23,003 nucleotides of DNA from Anaerolineaceae bacterium UBA5838. GTDB taxonomy: Bacteria; Chloroflexota; Anaerolineae; Anaerolineales; Anaerolineaceae. Shown piece by piece: positions 16,224 through 23,003 of this stretch (its first letter is position 1; the number at the start of each line of letters is the position of its first letter). The position numbers were made by a program, and so were the translations under genes. The DNA lies in the NCBI GenBank assembly GCA_002432795.1, contig DJGU01000024.1, positions 916 through 23,918 on the forward strand. The letters are read 5' to 3'. The notes beneath the pieces are model-generated. The model did not search any database, was not told where the DNA came from, and saw nothing but the letters and a program-made list of their open reading frames with translations.

Positions 16224-16250
16224 TAGTTTGTCCATAGTTTTGGCAGTTTT
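16214..16250 (+). repeat. Phased GTTTGTACA-like direct repeats in the divergent promoter
   Basis: Successive units GTTTGTACAATA (16214-16225), GTTTGTCCATA (16226-16236), GTTTTGGCA (16237-16245) and GTTTT (16246-16250) are spaced 12, 11 and 9 bases apart, about one helical turn. They overlap the heliorhodopsin -35. Light-responsive MerR-type regulators (LitR/CarH) are known to use phased sites with a TNTACA core, so an operator is possible. No such regulator gene lies in this window. Confidence 0.4.
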
Positions 16251-16379
16251 CTCTCGAAAATGATTACACAAACCGAAAAATACCGCGTCTCTGCGGATAT
16301 CCCAAACGCTTGCTTATTAATAGTAAAATTATCAGAAAATAATCGACTGAGCACCTTTAAGTCTTGTGGAGGTATTTGA

Positions 16380-18224
16380 ATGGATTACGATGTCATCGTC
16401 ATCGGTGGAGGTCTCTCCGGACTGACGGCAGCAAGCCTGCTGGCAAAACGACATATGAAAGTTGCGCTGATTGATAAGAACTATCAGCCGGGCGGCTCCT
16501 GCGGGATTTTTAAGCGGTGGTCTGTAACCTTCGACCAGGGGTCTGCCATGCTTTACGGTTTTGGCGAGAAAGGCTTCAATTCCCACCGCTTTGTGTTCAA
16601 CTGCCTCGAAGAACCCATCGATATCATCCGTCACGATCTCCTATACTGTGTCAATTACAAAGACCAGAGAATCTATTTCTGGTCGGACGTGGAGAAATTC
16701 GCTGACGAACTGGCAAAGGTTTTTCCTTCGGAAAAGGAAAACATCCATCGTTTCTATCGGGATATGACCAAAATGTATCAACATGTCATGGTAGAAACGC
16801 CCACCTACACCACACCGGACGAAACCGATCCAAAGCAAGGGCTGAAGAGCCTCCTCAAACACCCGATTTCCTACGCCAAATTCCTGGGCTACCTGAACAA
16901 GAGCGCCCGCAGTTTGCTTCAAAAATACTTCACGGACCCTGAGATTTTCAATTTCTTTGACAAACTTACCTCCACCTATTGCTACGCCACCGTGGAAGAA
17001 GCCCCTGCGGTGCTGGCAGCCGTGATGTTCGTGGATAATCACATCGGCGGTAGCTATTATCCTGCCGGCTCGACCCTCTTCCTGCCGGGCAAGCTTGAGA
17101 AGGCCATCGAAGAAAACAGCGGCGATATGCTCTTGGAAAGGGAAGTCATAAGCATCCTTTTTGAAGACGACAAACCCGTTGGTGTATTGCTGGATGACGG
17201 CACAGAGCTGAGAGCGCCCAACTTGATCTACTCGGGCACAGTCTGGAACCTGTTCGGCAAGCTGATCGACCCCAGCCGCACCACGCAGGAGCAGCGCGAC
17301 TGGGCAAAAAACATGGTGCCAACTTATCCGAGCGTGGTGCTTTACGCTGTCGTTGACCGTGAGGTCATTCCTAAGGGCACTCTCCCGATTGAGATGCTGG
17401 TTCGCAACCCAGAGCAGCTTGACGAAAGCGAAGTCACAGCCTACATCCTGAGCATCGACGATAGAACGCTGTGCGCAGAAGATGAGCACACGGTCGTGGC
17501 CATCGGACCAACTTTTAAGGATTGGAATAAGCCCGAAAAAAAAGCCTACCAGGAAAAGAAGAAACAAGAGCAAGAACGGCTGATCTCGGTACTGGAAAAA
17601 AGATTTCCCGGTTTCAAGAACGCGCTGCGCTACGCCGAGCTTGCCACCCCGAGGACGATTGAACGCTACACGCTCAAAAATGGCGGGGCTGTGGCTGGGC
17701 CCAAGCAGATGCTGGGGCAGCATATGCTCAAAAGGCTGCACACCCGCACCCAGTGGGACACTCTCTTCTGCTGCGGTGAATCGACCGTGATGGGGACGGG
17801 CACTCCAACTGTAACAACCGAAGGTCTTTCTGCTGCCAATGCCATCTTGAAAAAGGTCGGTAAAGAGCCTTTCGTCTTCAGGGAAGGCATGCAAAATTAC
17901 GTCCGGATCGTTCCCAAACCGTTTACGAAGGATCAGCTGTACGCGGATTACGACGAGAGAGAGCGCCAGGTGATGCTCAAGGCTATGCGCTGCCGCCTGT
18001 GTGAGCAGCCAACCTGCATCAAAAACCGCTCAGTCGACGTGCGCGGCATCATGCGGCGCGTGGCGGTCGGGAACTTTTTTGGTGCCAAAAAATGCTGGTT
18101 AAAAGCTCCCGTGGATCAAGAAAAACTTGTACAATTTGAAAGCAATTGCATTTGGAACCTGGAAGGAGAGGAACCAGTGCAAATTACTGAGGTGTTATCT
18201 TACCTGGATGAGGTTGTGGCATGA
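16380..18224 (+). CDS. Phytoene desaturase-family flavoenzyme with Cys-rich C-terminal extension
   Basis: A 614-residue FAD enzyme of the CrtI/CrtN/CrtP family. The N-terminal dinucleotide fold is DYDVIVIGGGLSGLTAASLL, and the C-terminal FAD-contact block CCGESTVMGTGTPTVTTEG lies near 460-480. Family enzymes usually end soon after that block, but this one continues for more than 100 residues. The extension contains CRLCEQPTC (C538, C541, C546), then SVDVRG and VAVGNFFGAKKC (C572), and finally C590. This resembles the first half of Fer4_20 domains, with Arg550 where the fourth cysteine of the first set is expected. GGAGG precedes the ATG. The gene overlaps the next desaturase by 4 bases. The substrate is probably a carotenoid or other polyprenyl chain, inferred from the CrtQ/CrtO neighbours. 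Confidence 0.85.
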   Translation: MDYDVIVIGGGLSGLTAASLLAKRHMKVALIDKNYQPGGSCGIFKRWSVTFDQGSAMLYGFGEKGFNSHRFVFNCLEEPIDIIRHDLLYCVNYKDQRIYFWSDVEKFADELAKVFPSEKENIHRFYRDMTKMYQHVMVETPTYTTPDETDPKQGLKSLLKHPISYAKFLGYLNKSARSLLQKYFTDPEIFNFFDKLTSTYCYATVEEAPAVLAAVMFVDNHIGGSYYPAGSTLFLPGKLEKAIEENSGDMLLEREVISILFEDDKPVGVLLDDGTELRAPNLIYSGTVWNLFGKLIDPSRTTQEQRDWAKNMVPTYPSVVLYAVVDREVIPKGTLPIEMLVRNPEQLDESEVTAYILSIDDRTLCAEDEHTVVAIGPTFKDWNKPEKKAYQEKKKQEQERLISVLEKRFPGFKNALRYAELATPRTIERYTLKNGGAVAGPKQMLGQHMLKRLHTRTQWDTLFCCGESTVMGTGTPTVTTEGLSAANAILKKVGKEPFVFREGMQNYVRIVPKPFTKDQLYADYDERERQVMLKAMRCRLCEQPTCIKNRSVDVRGIMRRVAVGNFFGAKKCWLKAPVDQEKLVQFESNCIWNLEGEEPVQITEVLSYLDEVVA

Positions 18225-19795
18225 AAAAAACATACGATGTGATTGTGGTTGGCGGCGGGATCGCCGGGCTGACAAGCGCCGCTTACATTTCCCGCGCTGG
18301 GAAAAGCACCCTACTGGTTGAAAAACAGGAAAAACTGGGCGGCTTGGTGAGCACCTTCTGGCACGAGGGCTTTGCCTTCGACGCCGGCGCGCGCGCTTTT
18401 GTGAATTCCGGGATCCTTCATCCAATGATGAAAAACCTTGGAATAAAAATGGAGGTTACTGACAATCCCATAACCATTGGAATTGTTGACCGCTGGGTCA
18501 GGATGCAATCCCGTGAGAGCCTGCAGGATTATGCCAACCTGCTCAAAGAGATCTTCCCTGAAAACGCTGCTGATGTGGACCGCATCATTGAAGAAATCAA
18601 TAAGATCATTGTCTACCTGGACGTGCTCTACGGGATCGACAATCCCCTCTTTACTGAAGACATGCGCAGCGACAAGGAATACCTGACAAAGACGCTTTTG
18701 CCCTGGTTCATTAAGTATCAAAAAAACATGCGCAAAATCGCAAAACTAAACGAACCCGTCAACTCCTATTTGAAGCGCTTCACCGATAACGAGGCACTGA
18801 TTGGTATGATCGCTCAGCATTTCTTTGAAGACACCCCGACATTTTTTGCGTTGAGTTACTTTGGGCTTTATCTTGATTACTTCTACCCGCTGGGGGGAAC
18901 GGGTAAGCTCGTGGAGGAGCTTGCCAAAAAAGTCAGCGAAGCTGGCGGGGAGATTTTGACCAACACCTCTGTCATCAGCGTCGATCCACAAAGGCACGAA
19001 GTTGTGCTTTCAAACGATCAAAAAGCAGGCTACAAGAAGCTTGTTTGGGCAGCCGACCAGAGTTCGCTCTATCAGATCGTTTCAGGGACAAGTGATCCCA
19101 AGGTCGAGCAGCAGCGCGCGCTCACAGAAGCCGGCAAAGGCTCTGATTCCATTTACACCCTGTTTTTGGCTGCCGATCTGGAAAAAGAAACTGTCAGGGA
19201 ACGCATCGGCACCCACGCGTTTTATACCCCCGACACCCAGGGGATGCATATGCTCGGCAGTTGGGAAACTGCAGCCAAGCACGGAAATGAGCGCCTGTTC
19301 GAATGGTTGGGGGCTTACCTCGAAAAGACCACCTATGAGATCTCCTGCCCCTCCCTGCGCGATCCCTCCCTCGCCCCGCAAGGAAAAACTGGCATGGTTA
19401 TCAGCTCATTGATGGATTACAGCCTGGTGCGCCGCCTCTCAGACGCGGGTCAGTATGATGCATTTAAACAGTTCTGCAATCAAAAGATCATTGAAGTCCT
19501 GGAAAAACATCTCTTGCCTGATCTGAACAAAAAAACCCTTTTCAGCTTCTCGTCGACCCCCCTGACAATTGAACACCGCACCGGTAGCAAACAAGGCGCG
19601 ATCGTTGGCTGGGCATTCACCAACCCAAAAATGCCGTCGGAAAACCGTTTTAAGACGATGTCCAAGTCCATCACAACGCCCATCCAGGACGTGCTGCAGT
19701 GCGGGCAGTGGACCTTCAGCCCATCCGGAGTTCCGATCTCAGTCATGACCGGAAAAATGGCGTCCGACGCGGTGATCAAAGCGCTTAAGCGTTAA
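18221..19795 (+). CDS. Phytoene desaturase-family flavoenzyme (CrtN/CrtP-like)
   Basis: A 524-residue FAD oxidoreductase of normal length for CrtI, CrtN and CrtP. It shows the N-terminal VIVVGGGIAGLTSAAYIS fold, a GGLVSTFWHEGFAFDAGA block near 40-60, YPLGGTGKLVEELAKK in the middle, and a late GQWTFSPSGVPISVMTG FAD-contact block. Its ATG overlaps the previous stop as ATGA, so the two flavoenzymes are translationally coupled and may act in sequence, one on desaturation and the other on oxidation or isomerisation of the same chain. Which does which cannot be settled here. No squalene or phytoene synthase gene is present in the window. Confidence 0.88.
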   Translation: MKKTYDVIVVGGGIAGLTSAAYISRAGKSTLLVEKQEKLGGLVSTFWHEGFAFDAGARAFVNSGILHPMMKNLGIKMEVTDNPITIGIVDRWVRMQSRESLQDYANLLKEIFPENAADVDRIIEEINKIIVYLDVLYGIDNPLFTEDMRSDKEYLTKTLLPWFIKYQKNMRKIAKLNEPVNSYLKRFTDNEALIGMIAQHFFEDTPTFFALSYFGLYLDYFYPLGGTGKLVEELAKKVSEAGGEILTNTSVISVDPQRHEVVLSNDQKAGYKKLVWAADQSSLYQIVSGTSDPKVEQQRALTEAGKGSDSIYTLFLAADLEKETVRERIGTHAFYTPDTQGMHMLGSWETAAKHGNERLFEWLGAYLEKTTYEISCPSLRDPSLAPQGKTGMVISSLMDYSLVRRLSDAGQYDAFKQFCNQKIIEVLEKHLLPDLNKKTLFSFSSTPLTIEHRTGSKQGAIVGWAFTNPKMPSENRFKTMSKSITTPIQDVLQCGQWTFSPSGVPISVMTGKMASDAVIKALKR

Positions 19796-19800
19796 TAGTC

Positions 19801-20910
19801 ATGACCTTTGAAACAGTCAATCTCATCATTATGTGCATGGGGCTTGCCTTCTCCGTGCTCCTGTTTTATCGATTCCCGAAGTTGCCCTTACCCGATGACC
19901 AGAGTGACTCTCCAGCTGTTTCAATCATTATTCCAGCCCGGGATGAAGAAGAGAACCTGAAACTGCTGCTGAAGGACCTGCAAACACAATCGCTCAGACC
20001 TCTCGAGATCATCTGTGCAAACGATGACTCGTCGGATGGGACCGCCAAAGTCGCGCAATCCTTCGGCGCAACCCTGATAAACTTACCCAATAAACCCGCA
20101 GGCTGGACCGGGAAGACCTGGGCGTGCCAGAATGGCGCAGATCTGGCTACCGGATCGCTTCTTCTCTTCCTCGATGCAGATGTCAGGCTCAGTCAGGCTG
20201 GGCTCTCCCGTCTGATGCGGGCTTATCAAAACTGCCAATGCACCATTTCCGTTCAGCCCTTCCATAAAACTAACAGACTGCATGAACAGCTCTCGCTGGT
20301 TTTTAACCTGGTCCAGATTGCTGCAAATGGCACCACCCTCCCCTGGAAGACCACTATCGGCGTGCACGGTCCGGTGCTGCTCATCTCCAAAGCGGATTAC
20401 GATAAAATCGGTGGTCATGAAAGCGTGCGCCGGTTTGTCGTTGAGGATATGGCTTTTGGACAAAAGTTGCAGGAAAGGCAGCTTCCGTTTCAGCTTTTTA
20501 TGGGAGATGAGGATGTTTCCTACAGAATGTACTCAGGAGGGCTGCGTAGCCTGCTTGAGGGCTGGATAAAGAATTTTGCCGTCGGTGCCGCCAAAACCCC
20601 TGTCGCTGCCTTCATTATGGCTTTCTTTTGGTTAGGATCGATGGCAAATGTGCCTTTTTATCTCATACACGCTGCAGTGAGTGACAATCAGCCAATGATC
20701 ATCGCTTATGGGCTGCTTTACCTGCTTTGGGTAATTGTAATCAGCGTTTTAGCGAGGAAGATCGGTAGTTTCCAGCAACTTCCCATCATTTTCTTCCCGG
20801 TCCTGAGCATAGGCTTCATGATAATCTTTTTTCTCTCCCTTGTGTCTAAGATCCTGGGACTGCCAGTCAAGTGGAAAGGTCGGGTTGTCACCGGGGAGAA
20901 TCAAGTGTGA
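19801..20910 (+). CDS. CrtQ-like family 2 glycosyltransferase
   Basis: A 369-residue membrane-anchored GT2 enzyme. An N-terminal hydrophobic helix (about 5-24) precedes the GT-A domain with SIIIPARDEEENL (41-53), NDDSSDGTA (74-82) and the metal-binding DAD (125-127); two to three helices follow at the C-terminus (about 265-350). Blocks SVQPFHKTNRLHEQ, VFNLVQIAANG, YRMYSGGLRSLLEGW and VKWKGR resemble S. aureus CrtQ, which glucosylates a carotenoid carboxylic acid. It begins five bases after the desaturase stop, with no strong ribosome site, so it probably depends on coupling. Its stop overlaps the GTG start of the acyltransferase. The lipid acceptor is inferred. Confidence 0.85.
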   Translation: MTFETVNLIIMCMGLAFSVLLFYRFPKLPLPDDQSDSPAVSIIIPARDEEENLKLLLKDLQTQSLRPLEIICANDDSSDGTAKVAQSFGATLINLPNKPAGWTGKTWACQNGADLATGSLLLFLDADVRLSQAGLSRLMRAYQNCQCTISVQPFHKTNRLHEQLSLVFNLVQIAANGTTLPWKTTIGVHGPVLLISKADYDKIGGHESVRRFVVEDMAFGQKLQERQLPFQLFMGDEDVSYRMYSGGLRSLLEGWIKNFAVGAAKTPVAAFIMAFFWLGSMANVPFYLIHAAVSDNQPMIIAYGLLYLLWVIVISVLARKIGSFQQLPIIFFPVLSIGFMIIFFLSLVSKILGLPVKWKGRVVTGENQV

Positions 20911-21422
20911 GAATCTTTTTTCTGCCCACTGGGTGGACCATTGTCCTGTGTTTTGTGCTCTGGATTGTTATCAACTTCTCCGCAGCCTATGTTTGCCTCT
21001 ACCTGCCCGACAAAGTATTCAATCCGCGCTCATTTTTCTATCGATCCCACCCGTTTGAAAAAGACGGTCAAATCTATGAAGACATTTTCAGAGTAAAAAG
21101 CTGGAAGCAGCTCTTGCCGGATGGCGGAGGGCTGTGGAAAAAACGCGGCTACAAAAAAAGACACCTCCAGGATTTTTCAGAGGAAAACCTGGAACGATTT
21201 CTGATTGAAGCCTGCCGTGGTGAGATGACCCACTGGCTGTCGATCCTGTCGTTTTGGATTTTTGGGCTTTTTCTGCCAACATCCTCCACCTGGGCGATGC
21301 TGATCTACGCGCTTGTTGCAAACCTGCCCTGCATCATTGCTCAACGCTACAACCGCCCCCGAATTCTAAGATTATTGGAGCGGAGGCGTTCCCGCCAATA
21401 TTTCGGCAACACCATTTCTTGA
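20907..21422 (+). CDS. CrtO-like glycosyl-carotenoid acyltransferase
   Basis: A 171-residue protein similar to S. aureus CrtO, which adds a fatty acid to glycosyl-diaponeurosporenoate. Shared features are an N-terminal membrane helix, LPDKVF, FEKDGQIYEDIFRVKSWKQ, GEMTHWLSIL and the C-terminal AQRYNRPRILRLLERR segment. The start is taken as GTG at 20907, which overlaps the CrtQ stop (GTGA) and has GGGGAG eight bases upstream. An ATG at 20871 lies inside the glycosyltransferase gene and lacks such a site. It ends the operon before a terminator. With the CrtQ-like gene it implies a glycosylated and acylated membrane lipid as end product. Confidence 0.85.
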   Translation: MRIFFLPTGWTIVLCFVLWIVINFSAAYVCLYLPDKVFNPRSFFYRSHPFEKDGQIYEDIFRVKSWKQLLPDGGGLWKKRGYKKRHLQDFSEENLERFLIEACRGEMTHWLSILSFWIFGLFLPTSSTWAMLIYALVANLPCIIAQRYNRPRILRLLERRRSRQYFGNTIS

Positions 21423-21447
21423 TAAACCCAGGAAGAACTAAAACAAA

Positions 21448-21479
21448 AAACGGGAGACCAAGTTGTCAGTCTCCCGTTT
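21448..21479. terminator. Bidirectional terminator between the CrtO-like and TspO-like genes
   Basis: AAACGGGAGAC at 21448-21458 pairs with GTCTCCCGTTT at 21469-21479 (11 bp, 10-base loop). The A-rich flank at 21438-21450 gives a T-run on the minus strand and GTTTG follows on the plus strand. It sits between two convergent genes and can serve both. Confidence 0.75.
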
Positions 21480-21495
21480 GTGTATCACGTGTTAA

Positions 21496-22293
21496 TTACT
21501 TTTTTGCTTTCAATTGGGTGAAAACAAGGGTTGCCACAAGCATCACCAGGCTGATGATCACTGTCACAATTACAGCTGGATATTGGGAATTGAATCCATC
21601 CGGCTGAGCAAGAAGGTGCTTGACCAGAATTCCGATATAAGCCCAAACAATCACCAGGCCGTAGGGAATGTCCCGATTTTTGAAGGTGGTGAAAGCGCCG
21701 ATTGCCAAACCGATCAAAAGAATGACCACAGTCCAAACAACTTCTGAAATACCCAATAAATTGACGGGTGAGCCGAGCTTGTCAACTAACAGGGTTGTGG
21801 CGTTGGCGATGGTTGCTACCGTAATCCAGCCAAAATAGACACTGAAGGGAAGACGAATGAATACCTTTTCGTTAGCGGTCAGCGTCTCTTTGTTGATGCG
21901 AACGTAAATAAGCATCAGGCAAACCAGGATGATCAGCATGAACAACAAGGACAACAGGATGTTCTTGTAATGCCATGCGAAGATCCAGGCAACGTTGGCC
22001 AGCGAAGAAATGGAAAACAAAATGCCAACTTCTTTTAACAGGGCAGTCTTGACCTCTTCCCCTTTTTTGCGGAAGAGACCGAGCTGATAGGCGGTGTGGG
22101 CTGCCAAAAGCAGGTAGATCACGCCCCAGATGATGAAGGTAATGCCGGTTGGGGCGAAAAGATTGGGATAAGAATCCGAGATATCGCCGGTGATCATGCC
22201 GTTGATCGGCAGCGCGTTGGCAAGCCCATTGACGATGATCATGGCAAGATAAGTAATGAGAACAAAGATACTGGTTGAATTTAACTTCTTCAT
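21496..22293 (-). CDS. Extended TspO/MBR-like membrane protein
   Basis: A 265-residue protein with about eight hydrophobic segments. The first five resemble the TspO/MBR fold: FAPTGITFIIWGVIYLL matches the PPxWxFxxxWxxLY region, SSLANVAWIFAWHYKN the LNxxWSxxFF region, and LPFSVYFGWITVATIANAT the PYxxWxxFAxxLN region. Typical TspO proteins have about 160 residues, so three C-terminal helices are extra. TspO binds porphyrins and in purple bacteria (as CrtK) affects carotenoid and pigment gene expression, which suits the neighbouring operon. The ATG at 22293 is chosen because AGGAGA stands 5-10 bases upstream; an in-frame ATG at 22332 would add a polar, Lys/Thr/Asn-rich leader. Assignment is by motif recall only. 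Confidence 0.65.
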   Translation of the reverse strand: MKKLNSTSIFVLITYLAMIIVNGLANALPINGMITGDISDSYPNLFAPTGITFIIWGVIYLLLAAHTAYQLGLFRKKGEEVKTALLKEVGILFSISSLANVAWIFAWHYKNILLSLLFMLIILVCLMLIYVRINKETLTANEKVFIRLPFSVYFGWITVATIANATTLLVDKLGSPVNLLGISEVVWTVVILLIGLAIGAFTTFKNRDIPYGLVIVWAYIGILVKHLLAQPDGFNSQYPAVIVTVIISLVMLVATLVFTQLKAKK

Positions 22294-22325
22294 ATTTCTC
22301 CTGGTTTTATTCGTTTTATTTGTTA

Positions 22326-22332
22326 TGTACAA
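22326..22332 (-). promoter_or_regulatory. TTGTACA motif upstream of the TspO-like gene
   Basis: TTGTACA on the minus strand lies 33 bases before the TspO-like start codon. The same seven bases form the core of the first phased repeat at the heliorhodopsin promoter (16216-16222 on the plus strand). It is a single short site, so the support is modest. Confidence 0.3.
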
Positions 22333-23003
22333 CTATGAAAGTTTAGCAGAAATTGTGAGAGATTTTCACGATTTTGTAGAGACTCTTTTGACTATCCAGG
22401 TTCAGATTTTCCCAAAAACAGTTCAAGCTCAAGCTCGTGACTGATTGGGATCCCGTTTTGCCCTGATCGATCGCCTAATATGCAGTTTACAAGATAGAAG
22501 CCCTACTCTTTAGGCAAGCAATCACAATGACTAATAAAACCTTTTGCTAAGATAAAGAGCTGTTTCCATAAAGATGACTTGTCTTCAGTCCGTCATTGCG
22601 AACCTTTTTCGTGACACGTAGTGTACTATTTCGTAAGCAATCTAAACTCTGGGCAGACTAAGAACGCCAGAGGTTGCAAGATCTATTCATCACATGCGAA
22701 GTATACGAAGATTAGGCATCGTTGTGACCCGTTATCGGTCTTTGAGGTTGAGAGTTTAGATTGCTTCGTTCCTCGCAATGACAGATAAAAACATACAATG
22801 ACGTCCTATTAGGACACTAAAAAGGGTAACTTGGGAGGGGTTCTTTGGGTTTAATTCCAGGAAGTTTTATGGGTATCAAAACGCAGTTTCACAAGAGCAA
22901 AACCGCGTTTCGATTGAACCGGATCGCATAGGCGATCAGTCCGGCAATCTCATCGCCATCCATCGCCGCAATGCCCTCGACCCTCCGGAGTTTCTCATTT
23001 TAG
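22333..23003. other. Intergenic region without a recognisable gene
   Basis: About 670 bases with frequent stops in all frames. It holds the TspO-like upstream region, the inverted-repeat element at 22591-22782, and a small perfect palindrome (GTCCTA-T-TAGGAC) at 22803-22815. A minus-strand frame at 22889-22999 encodes 36 residues ending in a stop, but it has a stop at the window edge and no start with a ribosome site, so I do not call it a gene. I see no tRNA or other RNA gene. Confidence 0.6.
22591..22782. repeat. Interrupted inverted-repeat element (MITE-like, GTCATTGCGA ends)
   Basis: The outer ends GTCATTGCGA (22592-22601) and TCGCAATGAC (22773-22782) are inverted copies. The inner arms, AAGCAATCTAAACTCT (22635-22650) and its exact complement at 22751-22766, add 16 more bp. 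The right arm is compact, while the left arm carries about 27 extra bases that include ACAC-GTA-GTGT. Sequences of the form GTCATTGCGAGGAACGAAGC are a common dispersed intergenic repeat in many bacterial genomes. The 100-base centre has no coding potential. Confidence 0.7.

Noticed and set aside
16641..17894. Minus-strand 417-codon frame opposite the first desaturase
   Set aside because: It is long only because the desaturase codon use leaves the opposite frame open. Composition and lack of motifs mark it as a shadow.
20871..20906. ATG start for the CrtO-like gene inside the glycosyltransferase gene
   Set aside because: The GTG at 20907 has GGGGAG at the right spacing and a typical stop/start overlap; the ATG has neither.
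22591..22782. CRISPR array or attachment site
   Set aside because: There are only two inverted arms, no regularly spaced direct repeats, and no cas or integrase genes.
22889..22999. Minus-strand 36-residue frame at the right edge, possible 3' end of a gene
   Set aside because: A TAA stands in frame at 23002-23000 and the only internal ATG gives about 24 residues with no ribosome site. At most it is a decayed fragment.

Overview
The window reads as chromosomal DNA of an anaerobic, probably monoderm bacterium. I would guess Chloroflexota (class Anaerolineae). The guess rests on the heliorhodopsin, the FdrA/DUF1116/DUF2877 genes, the molybdenum hydroxylase and the mid-range GC; it is an inference, because there is no rRNA or other phylogenetic marker here. 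Nearly all the coding capacity falls into two modules with compact, often overlapping genes.

Module 1 (about 246-15156) looks like scavenging and breakdown of a purine, ureide or related N-heterocycle. A leftward operon starts with a PucR-type regulator (6352-8034). It continues through a DUF2877 protein (AllH-like), FdrA (AllF-like), a detached 60-residue FdrA-type protein, a DUF1116 protein (AllG-like), a metal-dependent cyclase-family hydrolase and a class III CoA-transferase. Diverging from pucR are an amidase-signature amidase (8218-9609), then a three-subunit molybdenum hydroxylase of the xanthine dehydrogenase family (FAD, 2Fe-2S and Mo subunits, 9808-13608), then an NCS2 purine/pyrimidine permease (13777-15156). 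A coherent reading is uptake by the permease, hydroxylation by the Mo enzyme, ring or amide opening by the cyclase and/or amidase, phosphorolytic transfer of a carbamoyl group by the AllFGH-like proteins, and CoA activation of the remaining acid. The actual substrate cannot be read from the sequence.

Module 2 (15386-22293) is a membrane, carotenoid and light-associated module. A heliorhodopsin gene (leftward) shares a 229-bp promoter region with a rightward, translationally coupled four-gene operon. That operon encodes two phytoene-desaturase-family flavoenzymes, a CrtQ-like glycosyltransferase and a CrtO-like acyltransferase, recalling staphyloxanthin tailoring. The first flavoenzyme carries an unusual Cys-rich C-terminal extension resembling half of an Fer4_20 iron-sulfur domain. 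Converging on this operon is an extended TspO/MBR-like membrane protein. The heliorhodopsin promoter region has phased GTTTGTACA-like repeats, and the core TTGTACA recurs upstream of the TspO-like gene.

Module boundaries are marked by good intrinsic terminators (15194-15224, 15332-15366, 21448-21479, 195-229). The right end (22333-23003) has no convincing gene and holds a 192-bp interrupted inverted-repeat element of the dispersed GTCATTGCGA type. The left edge has a short fragment resembling another such repeat.
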